35,065 nt of DNA from Deltaproteobacteria bacterium (GTDB lineage Bacteria > Desulfobacterota > Desulfuromonadia > Desulfuromonadales > Geopsychrobacteraceae): contig JAJRQI010000059.1 in the NCBI GenBank assembly GCA_024280335.1, positions 1 through 35,065 of the forward strand, written 5' to 3'. Every line of letters begins with the position of its first letter. Position 1 is the first letter of the stretch. Under the pieces are notes generated by a model. That model saw only the letters and a list, made by a program, of their open reading frames with translations, did no database searches and had not been told where the DNA came from. Positions 9,201-21,900 of this stretch are shown here, in pieces. Both the position numbers and the translations under genes were made by a program.

Positions 9201-9614
9201 CTCACGCCACAACTCGCATCAGGGCAGTCGGATTTTACCGAGGATCTGCTTGCTGTCGACACCGCACTGGCTCAGTTGAATCATCGTCTGTTACCAAATG
9301 GTACGTCGGCAGACCAGCATCTATCAATCGTCAACATGATGAAGTTGGCCATCGACTGCTGGTGTGAAGATACCCATACCGATAAAACGGAACTGGCACG
9401 TCAATCCGGACTATGGAAGGTTTACACCAATGATGACGGTTGGGACCGTACCCAGACACTAGATCGTTACTTGAGCCTTGAGACCCTCCCAAAACACCCC
9501 CGCCGAAAGCAGGTACTGCGCACCGCCGAATTTGTATTGACCAATTGCCGTCAAGACACGCCGCGCAGACAGCAGCTGGAACGGGAGCTGGCACAGTTGC
9601 ATCTTTCCGGGTAG
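6201..9614 (+). CDS. Lipoprotein-anchored 7TMR-DISM hybrid sensor histidine kinase
   Basis: The protein is about 1137 residues from the ATG at 6201; the frame is open upstream and ATGs at 6165 and 6204 are alternatives. It starts with a lipoprotein signal ([15 protein letters not shown]). An extracytoplasmic 7TMR-DISM-type carbohydrate-binding-like domain follows ([20 protein letters not shown], then a beta-rich stretch). Next come about seven membrane helices (around residues 205-410), a short coiled coil, and HisKA with phospho-acceptor His444 in TSHELRTP. HATPase_c has N-box [18 protein letters not shown] and [13 protein letters not shown] receiver domain has Asp755 in LLDIMMPG, and a PAS domain ([20 protein letters not shown]) is followed by an uncharacterised C-terminal region. 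There is no DNA-binding output, so it must relay phosphate to, or bind, another protein. It lies directly upstream of the giant autotransporter and could sense surface or glycan cues. Confidence 0.88.
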   Translation: MMPRRHTSHLLFIVLLLLCLTGCVKDKHPLAINGVFDLSHWDFDKDGSVRLDGQWEFYWNKLLSPTDFRSNEPLERTGYIDLPMAWADFEPGGEKLPDYGYATYRLLVKTDGAAGVKALHISKILSAYKLWIDGRLVASSGSVGKNSDTEIPKLSLVIPQFETDRETLEIVLQVSNYNYRSGGVLTSISFGSAENIRESQNRHWAFTLIILSGLLTMGGYHFILYLLRRNDLSPLYLGLYCLCWAVNNLFSSPSGWLIEFFLPEVSWTVFYQVGISAYYLSCPVLMMFLYSLYPRECSVFALRFYQLLGLGFCLSAFLLPIRLAVEMVPVYHLFSFVLILYTIYFLVKAVGRKRDDALVLLAGYLVLALSGGNDMLYDGRIIDTAYLLPLGLFLFIIFQAFALSMRSSRAFVAVENLSAELIEKNIELTRKDVLKDEFLANTSHELRTPLHGMIGIAESLLSSTESRGSASTRSSLELIIGSGQRLANLVNDILDFLRLKHQDSVLDRQPQQLRALTDSVLTLTGRLAKAKSLQLVNRVPRDLPAVYGDQHRLQQVLYNLIGNAIKYTEQGHVEVSARQQGNEVLICVTDTGVGIAPDHLETIFRPFEQAGSSAARHFDSSGLGLGISRQLVELHGGRLSVESALGKGSRFSFTLPCAESEQAEAINSLSPTESTSDWQARSTQDAAQQLSLSRTKVAAGKGSIHILVVDDDPVNLQVVINHLTTEEMLVTTATSGEEALQRLESGMGFNLVLLDIMMPGMNGYEVCQHLRQRYSSAELPVLMLTARNQLQDLVQGLDCGANDFLSKPFAKEELLARVRAQLQIQNAHTMLVENQRLKEELRQRRQTERELRRVQHQLGAMLNLVPEAILAVNENEEVSFCNRAFEALTGYHVNALLGQPAELLFPGESKEQLLQWLGQLSESGELQCRDLTLVYADLKQHRHRLQSKRLELEEGPLLMLVVLPAADLNTSAQIPATLSLIESINHNRNRLRTLEETLNGLTPQLASGQSDFTEDLLAVDTALAQLNHRLLPNGTSADQHLSIVNMMKLAIDCWCEDTHTDKTELARQSGLWKVYTNDDGWDRTQTLDRYLSLETLPKHPRRKQVLRTAEFVLTNCRQDTPRRQQLERELAQLHLSG

Positions 9615-9892
9615 ACCGTCTGGCGGAGAAGTCATTTCGCTGGGAACGGCCTGCTCAGAACTTCAGCAAAAAAAGCTGCTGGTATCTCCCACAGGGATGC
9701 GATACCCAGGGCTATGCCGTATCCATCATCCCCTTCCCCCTTCCCACTAATCTGCTCATTAAGAATATACCTCTTTGTTTACAGTTGGTTATAGCGATAC
9801 TAACGATTTTAACAGTGGCCTTTCAAGACAGCCGCAAGGTAAAACCTTCAGGATAAAAAAACACACTGCCTGCCTGTAGATTGTCTCCTCCT

Positions 9893-9901
9893 CCCCCCCC
9901 C
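9893..9901. repeat. Homopolymeric C9 tract upstream of the autotransporter
   Basis: Nine consecutive C residues follow a CTCCTCCT run, 74 bp before the autotransporter ATG. Tracts of this length are prone to slipped-strand mispairing. In this position a length change would alter promoter spacing or leader structure rather than reading frame. Confidence 0.7.
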
Positions 9902-9961
9902 GGAAGGATGGCTGGGTCGAGGTATTGGCTGATATCTTGTTGCGAAGACAAGTGTAGACTT

Positions 9962-9968
9962 GGAGGAG
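9962..9968 (+). promoter_or_regulatory. Strong ribosome binding site of the autotransporter
   Basis: GGAGGAG lies 7 bp before the ATG at 9976. It is a near-perfect Shine-Dalgarno sequence at ideal spacing and fixes the start of the giant gene. Confidence 0.8.
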
Positions 9969-9975
9969 ATCGCGC

Positions 9976-12900
9976 ATGGGAAGTTCCCAGCACATCTATT
10001 TATGTAAGGGGTTCATTTTTACGGTTTTTCGCCGAGTATTCTCCGGTTCATCGGCCGGTTGTTGTGCCTTGATTTGTGCGCTGCCGATTTTCTTCACCAC
10101 CGGAAGCTCCTTCGCCGCAGCACCTACGCAAGCAACCCAGGTGGCTGACACCGTGACCAATCCGGTTACCGGCCAGGATGTGGTCGTCGTGGAGCTGATT
10201 TTAGACCCTGCGGATTCCGGTGCGGTTCCTCTGGAACTGGCCTATGTCCGCACCTCCGACGACTACCTCCTCCTGGTCAAAAATCAGGTTGGTGACCGCC
10301 TCTATACCTACGATGCCAATGATAACATTGTGCTGCTTGAGGTTGTCTCCACCGATCCGATTTCCGGCACGGCTCAATTGCGCCCGACGGCTGACCCAAC
10401 GGCGACTACTTCACCGATCGACTATAGTTCACCCTGGTCGGGGGGGACTGCCGGAGTGGGTGCCCAGAAGACCACCCAGACCAGCGCCACCGGCGTACGC
10501 GTGGTGAATATAGGCCAGGGCGGCAGCAATGGTGGCTGGGGTACGCTGTTCATCCCGCCGACTGCCGGTGGCAATGGCGCTACCGGTGCCACAGTGAACT
10601 ACACCAATACAACAGCCGTCTCCACAGCCGTAAGCATCGGTTTTGAGGCCGGCAGTATCGGTGGCGCCGGTGGTACGGGAGGGAATTCCTACGCTTCATT
10701 CTGGAGCGGCAGGCCCGGCGGTAGCGGCGGCACAGGGGGAGCCATCAATATCACCAATAGTTCCGGTGCTGATATCACTACTTCAGGGACTGCAAAAAGC
10801 GGAATTTATGCTTACAGCCGCAGCGGCAAGGCCGGAGCTGGTGGCAGCGGTTATGTCTGGTCTGCCAGCGGGAGCGGCGGGCACAGCAGTGACGGGGGCA
10901 ATGTTACCGCGACCAACCATGCGCGTATCAGAACAACCGGGACCGATGCCCGTGGCATCTACGGCCTGAGTATGAGTGGCAACGGCGGTACCAGTGGCAG
11001 CAGCTGGGGAATCGTCGGTTCAGCGGCCAGCGGTTCCAGCGGCGGCAACGGCGGTAACCTAGCCCTGACCAATACCGCTACGATCTGGACCTCGGGGCAA
11101 GGGGCGCACGCTGTTTTCGGCCAAAGCATTGGTGGAACCGGCGGCGATTCGGGTTCGGCAGGAGGTATCGTAGCCCTTGCCGGGTCCGGTTCCGCTGGCG
11201 GCGATGGAGGGATCGTCAGCATTGACAATCGCGGGGTGATTGTTACCGACGGCAATGAGGCTCGTGGTCTCTTTGCTCAAAGCATTGGTGGTGGCGGCGG
11301 CACAGGAAATGGTATTTGGGGGCTGGTGGCCCTCGGTGGCGGCGGTTTGGCCGGCGGCTCCGCAGGTGACGTGAGGGTGAATAATCAGAACGGGGGAGCC
11401 ATCACAACCCATGGCCGGTATGCGGATGCAATTTTTGCGCAAAGTGTCGGTGGTGGTGGTGGTGGTGGGACAGGCTCCGGCTCTTTCGGCGTTGTCGCAC
11501 TCGGCGGTGCCGGCAGCAGTAGTGGTACTGCCGGACAGGTAAGTGTAACCAACAATGCCAACCTGACCACTTCGGGCAATTTCTCGCGCAGTATTTTTGC
11601 CCAGTCGATCGGCGGTGGCGGTGGTGCAGGCGGCGGCAGCGGTGGTCTGGTCGCTATCGGCGGTTCCAGCACGAGCGGCAGTGATGCTGGTGAGGTCAAT
11701 GTTACCAGCAACGGCAATCTTTTCACGACCGGCGATAAGGCCAGTGCAGTCTACGCTCAATCGATCGGCGGCGGTGGCGGCAACGGAGCATCCTCAGGAG
11801 GTCCGATTGCTATTGGCGGTACCGGTACCGGCGGTGGCAAAGGTGCCGCAGTGAAGGTCAAGACCAGCGGTACGATTGAAACGACCGGCGACCAGTCATT
11901 CGGCGTTTTTGCCCAATCGATCGGCGGCGGCGGCGGTGATGGCGGTACCGCCGGCGGGATGGTTACCATCGGTGGTCGCGCAGGAATCGGCAACCACGGT
12001 GGTAATGTTTCGGTCTCTCATGGCGGTGAAATTTTCACTGCGGGCGAAGATTCATCAGGAATTTTCGCCCAATCGGTGGGTGGCGGCGGCGGCAATGGCG
12101 GTTCCGGTTATGCTGGCTCATTGATGGTCGGTTTCAGCCTGGGTGGCAGCGGTGCCGCCGGGGGGCTTGGCGGTGATGTTGAAGTCGATCTGCAACCCCT
12201 CATTTTCGGCGGTTTCGAGCCGACAGTCCTTATCGCTACGCAAGGCGACCGTTCGACCGGCATCATGGCCCAGAGCATTGGCGGCGGCGGTGGAAATGGC
12301 GGTATTGCTGTTCAGGGCAGCTACGGCGCGCTGGCGACTATTTCGGTGGCTATCGGTGGTTCCGGCGGTTCTGGCGGAGTGGATGGCTTGGGCGGCACCG
12401 TCGAACTCAGAGGCAAGGGAAATGTGACGACCACCGGCAACAATGCAGCAGCGGTGATTTTACAATCTGTTGGCGGTGGCGGCGGTAACGGCGGCACAAG
12501 TGTCGCCGGATCGATCTCTGGCGGGGATGGCATCGCTATCGGCATGGCCGTTGGTGGGTCTGCTGGTTCCGGTGGCGTGGGTGGCCGTGTCGTAGCCAAG
12601 TTGGAGGGTGAACTAAAAACCAGCGGTGCGGCCTCGGTCGGTTTTCTGGCTCAATCGGTCGGTGGTGGCGGCGGCAATGGCGGGACAACGGTGGCCGGCA
12701 GCGCCGGCCTTGGCGCCGTCTTAAATGGCGAGTTTTCTATAGCGGTCGGTGGTTCCGGCGGTTCCGGCGGCGACGGCGGCAATCTAATGGTAACCCAAAA
12801 AGGCTCGATTGCCACCCTGGGCAATCAATCTGATGGCGTGCTGGTACAAAGTATCGGTGGTGGTGGCGGCAACGGTGGCACGGTTGTCTCTGCCGGTGGC

Positions 12901-15900
12901 GGTGCAGCCCTCATGGGGATTTCTGTACCGATCAGCGTGGGCGTCGGCGGCTCCGGCGGTAGCGGCGGAGTCGCTGGAAAGATTGTCGCTACACTTGACA
13001 GCGATGTCAACACAACCGGCGATGGCTCGGATGCTGTGATCATCCAATCGATCGGTGGCGGCGGCGGCAATGGTGGCCTGACTGTTGCTGCCAGCGGTTC
13101 CGTAGCTGGTGGGTTTGCCATTGGGGTGAACGTCGGTGTCGGTGGAACGGGGGGGAGCGGCGGTGACGGTCAGGGAGTGGTTGCAGAGTATACCGGTAAA
13201 CTGATCACTCGCGGAGACCATTCTGTGGGGCTGCTTGCCCAAACGGTCGGCGGTGGCGGCGGTAATGCCGGTGGTAGCATTGCGGCTGGTCTTAATGCTG
13301 CGGTCGGTGGTGGCGGCAATCTAAATGCCAGTGTCGGTGGCTCAGGTGGCGCGGCCGGTGATGGTGGTGTGATGACCTTGGACAGTTCGGGCTCGATTGA
13401 AACTTTTGGTAAGAAGTCCACCGCTATGCTCGCCCAGTCGATTGGTGGTGGCGGTGGTAATGGCGGCTTCAGCATTGCCGGAGGTCTGGGTATCGGTATC
13501 TTCGGCAGTGCAGAGATCTCAGCCGGCATCGGTGGCTTTGGAGCCGGTGGCGGCGATGGTGGCGCAGTTACGACCAACGCAAAAAGTACGATTTTTACCC
13601 ATGGTGATGATGCTGTCGGGATGCTCTCCCAGAGTATCGGCGGTGGTGGTGGCAACGGTGCTTTCAGCGTGAGTAGCGGCGGTGCCGGGGCGGTCTTCGG
13701 CACCGGGGCGGTCAATTTCAGTCTCGGCGGCTTCGGCGATTCGGCTGGCAATGCCGCTGCTGTCCATGCCACAGCAGAACAAAGGATATCCACACTAGGC
13801 TCCTACTCAACCGCCTTTCTCGCTCAGAGTATCGGCGGCGGTGGCGGCAATGGCGGCTTCAGTGTCTCCGGTAATGGTGCTGTCGCCTTCTTCGGTAGCG
13901 GTAACGGGAGCCTGGGCATCGGCGGCGGCGGTGCCAGTGGCGGTGGTGGCGCGGCAGTCATCGCAGCAGTCAAAGGGAATGTTTCGACACTGGGTAAATC
14001 ATCGGGCGCGGTCCTTGCCCAATCGATTGGTGGTGGTGGCGGTAATGGTGGTTTCAATGTGGAACTTGCTGGTTCAGCGGCCTGGTACGGTACAGGTTCG
14101 GTCGGTGTCGGCGTGGGTGGTTCCGGTACCGGGGGTGGGTATGGATCGACGGTAACCCTGCAAGTTGGCAATGTTGACACGGGCCTCAACAATAGAATCG
14201 ACACACAAGGAGATAATTCCGTGGCGATTCTGGCCCAATCGGTCGGTGGCGGTGGCGGCAACGGTGGCTTCAATGTCAGCGTCTCGGCTTCCGTTGCCGG
14301 ATATGGCAATGCCGCCGGTGGCGTCGGTGTCGGCGGTACTGCCGGGGGCGGTGGTGACGCTGCGGCTGTTACGACCAACGTAACGGCCGATATTACTACG
14401 GCCGGGGATAACTCTGTCGGTTTGCTGGCGCAGAGTGTCGGCGGAGGCGGTGGCAACGGTGGCTTCAATATTGCGGTTTCTGGTGCAGGATCAGGAGCCG
14501 GCAGCGGCGGGGCCGTTGTCGGCGTCGGTGGCCTGGCTGGTGCTGGTGGATCTGCCGGCAAGGTAAACAATACCCTTGTCGGCAACGTGACCACTTCCGG
14601 AGATAAGGCAACGGCGGTCCTTGCCCAATCGGTCGGTGGCGGTGGCGGCAACGCTGGTTTCAATGTAACAGGATTCATTACCGCCGCGAAAAACGGCGCC
14701 GGTGGTGCCTCGATCGCGGTCGGTGGAGCCGGCGGTGGCGGCGGGCGGGCCGCTACAATCAGCAACAATGTAACCGGCACAATCATCACCGGTGGTGATG
14801 ATTCAGGTGGGGTTCTGGCGCAGTCGATCGGCGGGGGGGGTGGTAATGGCGGCTTCTCACTTAGCGGGGCGGTGGCCTTGGCGGGTGATGGCAGCGGTGC
14901 ACTCAGTGTCGGCGTCGGCGGCGTCGGTGGCAGCGGTGGTATCTCTGCCGCGGTGACGAACAGCGTGACCGGTGAGATTTATACCGACGGTGAAAATTCT
15001 TTTGGCATGACCGCCCAGTCGATCGGTGGTGGTGGCGGCAACGGTGGTGTGAACGTAACCGGAGCCTTCACTGCGGCGAAGACCGGAACCGGCGCCGTCG
15101 CTATCGGGGTCGGTGGTGTCGCAGGCGGTGGTGGCAACTCCGCAGTAGTGAATAATACTCTGACCGGCTCTGTGCAGACGCTGGACAAGCGCTCGACGGC
15201 TGTCCTCACCCAGTCGGTTGGCGGCGGTGGCGGTAATGGCGGCGTCAACGTGACCGGCACCCTTACCGGGGCCAAGCAAGGCAGCGGCAATGCAGCGATC
15301 GGGGTTGGCGGTTTCGGCGGCAATGGCGGCAGCGCGGGCCTGACGACCAGTATCGTGACGGGTGGTGCGGTGACCACCGGTGACGATTCTGTAGCGATCC
15401 TCACCCAGTCGATCGGCGGTGGCGGCGGCAATGACGGCGTCAATGTTTCGGCCGGGATCAATTATACGCACAACTACGGCGGCACCCTTGGGCTGGGACT
15501 CGGCGGTTTTGGTGGCGGTGGCGGCAACGCCGGCAATGTCAGCAGCAGGGTCAATACCACTGCGACCTACTCCCAGATCGGAACCACCGGTGACAACTCT
15601 TCTGCAATCATCGCCCAGTCGATCGGTGGCGGCGGCGGCACTGGCGGCGTCAATGTCGGTGCTGGTGTGAACATCACCGGCAAGACCGGTCTTGCCGTCG
15701 GTCTGGGTGTCGGTGGTTTTGGCGGCGGCGGTGGCAATGCCGGTAACGTCATTCTCGATGCGAGCGGACAGCTGGTGACCGAAGGGAACAATTCCAGCGG
15801 ACTGCTTGCCCAGTCGATTGGCGGCGGTGGCGGCAATGGCGACGTCAACGTAGCGGGTACGCTCTCTTTCGCCTATCTGAATAATGACAAGCAGGCGGCT

Positions 15901-18900
15901 CTTGCAACCTCCATCGGCGTGGGCGGCTTCGGCGGAAGCGGCGGTCAGGCCGGCGAGGTAAAGGTAAACTACCGCGGCACGATCGTGGCACAGCCTCGCA
16001 CCCTGATTGCTGAAACGGTCGATACAGCCACCGGCAGCAGTACCCCCGAACACTATGAATACAACATTGGTGAAGGTTCTCACGGCCTGCTCGCCCAGTC
16101 GATCGGCGGTGGCGGCGGTAACGGCGGGGTGAATGTCAGTGCCGGACTCTCCGTCGGTAGCGGCAAAACCGACGGCCATGCACTCTTCGTGGGGGTTGGC
16201 GGCTTCGGCGGTGGTGGCGGCAACGCCGGAGATGTCGATGTCACAGCTGACGGCAACGGCACTACCGACATCATTTCCTCTTATGGTGACGGTTATTCAG
16301 CGATTGCCGCCCAGTCGATCGGTGGCGGCGGTGGCAACGGTACACTCAATGTCAGCGGTGGTCTGGTGACCGATTCCCCCATCTCCATCGGCGTCGGCGG
16401 TCTGGCGGGCAGCGCTGGTACCGGAGGCAACGTCAAGGTCAGCAGTACGACCAATATCTTTGCGGCTTCCGGGGATATTGCCCCCTTAGACAGCGGAGCA
16501 ATCATCCTGCAATCGATTGTCGATGCTGTGGTTGGGGTGGTCGATGAACTGACCTCCGGCGATGCGAATATCAAGGCCATCGTTGATGCCATCGTTGGGC
16601 CGACCGAACCGGAACACTCGGCGGGCATTCTGGCCCAGTCGATCGGCGGCGGCGGCGGTAACGGTGGGGTGAATGTCAGCGGCGGGCTCTCCATCTCCAA
16701 GGAGAAATTACCTTCGGTCACCTTCGGTATCGGCGGCTTCGGCGGTGCTGCCGCACGAAGCGGCAACGTCACTGTCAGCCATAGCGGCGATACTGAAATT
16801 GTCGGGGACTGGACCCACGGAATTCTGGCGCAGAGCATTGCCGGCGGTGGTGGTAACGGCGGTTTCAATGCCAGCACCGGTCTCAATCTCGGTGACACCA
16901 CGAATTCTGGAGGAGCGCTGGACTTTACTGCCGTTATCGGCATTGGTGGTCTGGGCGGGCAGGGAGCGGATGCCGGTAATGTACAGGTTGCTTCAAGTGG
17001 AAAGATGACCCTGGCTGGGGACTACTCTCGTGGTGTTTTCGCCCAGAGTATCGGCGGTGGCGGGGGCAATGGCGGTATGAACGTCAACGGACTTTTCGCC
17101 AGTAATAGCTCGCCAATCAGTGTCGGCATCGGCGGTTCCGGCCTGGGCGGCGGAGATGCCGGTGAGGTCTCCGTTACTCGCGGCAGTGCGACGCAAACGG
17201 CGGGCATGATCACAACCATGGGTGAAGGTGCGCTGGGCATCGAAGCCTCCAGCATCGGTGGCGGCGGTGGTGATGCCGGAATGAATTTTCAGCTCGGCGT
17301 CAGTTTGGCCGGTTCGTCCGATGGCGGAGCGAAGAAGCAGTCTTACGGTCTGGTCGTCGCGGTCGGCGGCTCTGGAGCAGAAGCCGGTCATGCCGGCAAA
17401 ATCGCTGTGAATAACTACAGCGACATCAGTACCTTCGGCAAGAACAGTTTTGGCCTGCTCGGTCAGTCGATCGGCGGTGGTGGCGGCAATGCGCACATCA
17501 ACATGGCTCTGGCCTATCATGGAAAAAGTGAAGGGACCAAAGGTCTGAATATCGCCATAGGTGGTGGAACCGGCAATGGCGGCAACGGTGACAGGGTCGA
17601 CGTGAACCACGACGGCTCCCTTGAGACTTGGGGGTGGGGTTCCTACGGCATCCTGGCCCAGTCGATCGGCGGCGGTGGCGGCAATACTTCGATGAACACC
17701 GCCTTCACAAAAGAGAATGGCAAGATCAATGTCTCCATCGGCAGTGTTGGTGGCAACGGCGGCAAGGGAGATGATGTTGCCCTCACCTCCGGGGGGCAGA
17801 TCAAGACCCACGGTGTAAATGCCTATGGCCTGCTGGCCCAATCGATCGGGAACGGTGGCGGCAACAGTTCAGCAATCTCCCTGTCGCTGGCGACTCCGAC
17901 CAATAAAGAGGATAAGACCACAGCCAAATCTTTTGCTGTCTCCCTTGGCTTGGATGGCGGGCAGGGAGGTTCTGCCGGTGACGTTGTGCTAACGGCCGAA
18001 GGTCTCGTTGCTACCGAGGGAAGAGATTCCCATGCCATTATTGCCCAGAGCCTGGGTGGTGGCGGCGGCAATGGCGGCGGTGCTGGCGGCATGGGCCTTC
18101 TGACCTCGACGACAGCGGCCCTGTCCATCGGTGCCACTGGTGGTCAGGGGGGCGCTGGAGGAACTGTTACAGTTGCCAGCTCTGCAACGGTCTCCACCAG
18201 AAATCATAACTCTATCGGCATTCTCGCCCAGTCTGTTGGTGGCGGTGGTGGAACTGGTGGCGGCGGTGGTGGCCCATCCATCAAATCTGAATCCAGCTCA
18301 GTGCGTATAGCAATCGGCGGTTCCGGTGGTACGGGAATGATCGCCGGCAGCGTCAAGGTCAGCAACAGCGGCACGGTGACTACCAACGGCGGAGAATCTC
18401 ACGGTGTCCTGGCGCAGAGTCTCGGCGGCGGTGGCGGCAATGGTGGCCTTGTGCTTAATGAAGTCCTTTACCATAAAGCAGGGAAAGACCCGCGCGCCCA
18501 CGTCTCCGCCTCTATCGGTGGTTCCGGGGGGACCGGCGGGACCGGGGGCAGTGTGGATGTGACCAACCAAGGAAACATTGTCACCCTGGCCGGCGACTCC
18601 GTCGGAATTCTCGCCCAGTCAATCGGTGGCGGCGGCGGCAATGGCAGTACGGTTATTACCGGCTCACTTATGGGCAAGGCAGGGAACAATATCTCCCTTG
18701 GTATCGGCGGCATCGGTGGGCAGGGTGGCACTGCCGGTCATGTAAAGGTGACGAACCTTGCGGATACTTCCGGAAACGCAGCCCTCATCAAGACCTATGC
18801 CGACAATTCGCATGGCATCCTCGCCATGAGTGTCGGTGGCGGCGGTGGCAACGGCAGCACCACGATTACCACCAGTGCAGCGGGAAAAGGGAGCAAAGAT

Positions 18901-21900
18901 GACCAGACCACGGTCACTTTCGGTTTAAGTGTCGGCGGCCTCGGCGGGACTGGTGGTGTCGGCGGCAACACAAGAATCGAAAATGCCGGGAGCATCATAA
19001 CGCTCGGTAAGAATGCCCACGGAATTATTGCCCAGTCGATCGGTGGCGGCGGTGGTAATGGCGGATTGGCGATTACGGGAGATCTCAGCCTAGGAGCAAC
19101 GGGCAAGACCGGTTCCAAGCAGCACACCAGCACTGTCGCTCTCGGCGGTTGGGGCGGTATCGGCAACAACGCGGGCGATGTGGTGATCAAGAACTCCGGC
19201 ACCATTGAGGTAAAGGGGGACAACTCCTACGGTATCTACGCGCAGAGCGTCGGTGGCGGTGGAGGTAACGGCGGTTTTGCCGCCGCCCTCTCCCGCAATC
19301 TACTGACCAACCCCTTCCAGCTTGGTGCGCTAGAAGGGGCTTTGCTTAATATCGGAGTCGGCGGCAGCGGCGGTGCAGGAGGCTCCGGCGGCAATGTCAA
19401 CATCGATCACACCGGTTCAATCGTTGCCCATGGAGACAATGCCTACGGCATCTATGCCCAGACTGTCGCCGGCGGTGGCGGAAATATGAGCTATTCTCTC
19501 AGCAGCCCGGTATGGATGGCGGCAGGGCTGGCGACAAATATCACCCTAGGACTTGTTCGTGATGCCCTCGATAAGGCCTATGACACAACCGGCAAAGTGA
19601 CCCTGAACAGCACGGGAGACATCACCATGTACGGTAAAAATAGCCGTGCTTTCCAGGTCCAGACCATCAATGGAGGCGGTGGCAATCTAAATCTCTTTAT
19701 GGATATGAGCAAGCGAGCGGTTGAGGTCGGCTTAGACGGTATTGAAGTTCCGGCAAATGATCCGCTACTCGACAATATTTATGCCCATATTCTAGCCCCT
19801 GTTCAGGTGGGTGCCAAGCTGGCCTGGAAAGCGGTCGGTGGTGATCTCATCGTCGATAGTGCCAGTACAATAACGGCTTTGGGAACCGGCCTTGTCGCGT
19901 CCCAACTGCAATCGATCGGTGGTGGTGGTGGTTCCACGGTATTGAATTACATGATTGAAAAGGGCGTAGATACCCTTGGCAAGGGATCAACCCTTGCCCT
20001 CGACATTTTAGCGGGAGCCAAAGACACCTTCGGCAGTGCTGGCGGCACCGTGAGTGCCAGAAAAGAAGGTGGAATCTACACTACCAACAAAAATGCTCAG
20101 GGTGCTTCCTACCAATCGGTAGGCGGCGGTGGTGGTCACATCATCGTCAATGTCACGTCGGTCCCAAAGCAGCAGATCGCAGATCCCGGATCGGTACCCA
20201 AGGTTGCCACCCTGCTGGCAGAACCTGTTCTCTCCGCCAATCCCGGTGTTACGGCAAGTGTAACTCTCGGCGCAGTCGCCAGTACCGACAACAACGGCGG
20301 AGACCTTGATATCAGCAACATCGGCGAAACTCTCACCCAAGGGGCATATTCAGCCGGCCTGATCTTGCAGAGTATCGGCGGCGGTGGGGCCGATGCCCAC
20401 CTGAACGGTCTGGACGCTTTGGCGGTCACCATCGGTGGTCGTGAAGGAACCAGCGGTACTGGTGGAAACATTCAGTTTACCAACAGCGGAGCGGTGGCGA
20501 CCGCCGGTGAACGTTCCCACGGGATTATCCTGCAGAGTATCGGTGGCGGCGGCGGTGCGCTGTTCAGTGCCCTTGATCCGGGCGGAATCGAGCTGAACCT
20601 GAGCAATGAAAGCAGCGGCAATGGTGGCGATATCAATTTCACCCAGCAAGGGAGAATTCAAACCTTAGGAGCTGGAACCTACGGGGTTCTGGCTCAGAGT
20701 ATCGGCGGCGGCGGCGGGTTGATCGATCGCCTGTTTGCCGGTAGTGCCGGCGGCAGCGGCAGCGGTGGTGACATCAACCTCACCTTTGCTGACGATGTAA
20801 TCACCTCAGGTATCGATTCAATCGGAATCTTTGTGCAAAGCGCTGGAGGTACCGGCGCAGTTAACGGAGACATCGACCTAGCCCTCAAAGGAACCCTGGT
20901 CATGGGAGGTTCAGGGGCCGGAGTCGGGGTCAATTTTTCCGGTGGCCGTGACAATCGGCTGACCAATCATGCCGCTCTGTTGACAGTTGACGGCACCACC
21001 GGAATGGCTATCCTCGGCACCACCGGAAATGAATGGATCGACAACTTTGCGACAGTCGTCGGTAATGTCGACTTGGGCGGGGGGCGTAACAGCTTTATCA
21101 ATCACCAGGGTGCCCGGTATCTGTCCGGGGCAGTCGCTAGTCTGGGTTCCGCTGGGCAGTTGCTCAACGCCGGAGTGCTCACTCCTGGAGGCCCTGGCAA
21201 CCCGCAGACAACCACGCTGAGCGGCGATTTTATTCAGAGCAGCACGGGTGAATACCTGGTTGATCTGGATTTCGCCAGCAACCGCGCCGACCGGATCAGC
21301 GCCAGCGGCCTGGCCGAGTTGGGTGGTCAAATCAGCCTGAACCTCCTGCATCCTGACTCACTGCTTCCGGGTAAACACCAGCTGGTTATCGTCTCAGGTG
21401 CAGATGGAGTAACCGACAATATAACGGCCCTGCGGGTTCCGCCCTCCGCTGTGGTTAACTATCAACTTGTCATGCCCGACGCGGTCAGTCTAGCGGTGGG
21501 TCTGGATATCAATTTTGCGCCCGTTGGACTCGATGGCAACTCGACGGCTATCGGTAATTACTTTAACCAGCTGCAATTGTCCGGTGGCTCTGAGGCAATG
21601 GCGCCGATTGTGACACAGATCTTCAATCTTTCCGACGGCACGAGTCTGGCTGAGGCCTACGACTTCATGAATCCCGATTATTTCGATAACTTCACCAGCA
21701 TCACGCTAGATGCCGTGCGGCCGTATACCCAATCGCTGCTGGGACGTCTGCAGACGGTACGTTTGACCGGCAAGGTTGCAACCGGCATACAGCAATCGAT
21801 CTCCTTAAGTGGAGGGGATCGAGTCCTGCTTGCCTTTAACGGCTCTGACGCAAGTTTACTGAAATTGTTTGGCCCCGCAGAACAACCGACTGAAAAATAT

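Larger units (their letters stand above)
9615..9975. other. 361-bp intergenic region upstream of the giant autotransporter
   Basis: No gene is supported. The region is AT-rich around 9760-9820 and 9850-9870, as expected for promoter DNA, but I cannot pick a confident -35/-10 pair. A homopolymeric C tract at 9893-9901 and the ribosome binding site of the next gene are the notable elements. I searched by eye for a GEMM-type cyclic-di-GMP riboswitch, common upstream of surface proteins in this group, and did not see its conserved core. Confidence 0.5.

Noticed and set aside
9545-9856. 103-codon plus-strand frame after the hybrid kinase
   Set aside because: It overlaps the kinase C-terminus in another frame, has no ribosome binding site and no protein-like pattern beyond chance.
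9615-9975. Possible GEMM cyclic-di-GMP riboswitch before the autotransporter
   Set aside because: The conserved GGCAAACC and GGGACGCAAAGCC-type core elements are not visible, so no riboswitch is called.
10959-19223. Many long minus-strand open frames inside the autotransporter, up to 440 codons, encoding proline-rich repeats such as PPLPPPPPIDWA
   Set aside because: They are the exact antisense of the G5 and A-Q-S-I repeats. High GC and GGN codons suppress stops on the other strand, and none has a ribosome binding site or known family.
11115-20910. Regular spaced DNA repeats considered as a CRISPR-like array
   Set aside because: The repeats are in frame, encode a conserved peptide motif, vary in spacing, and lie inside one continuous gene.
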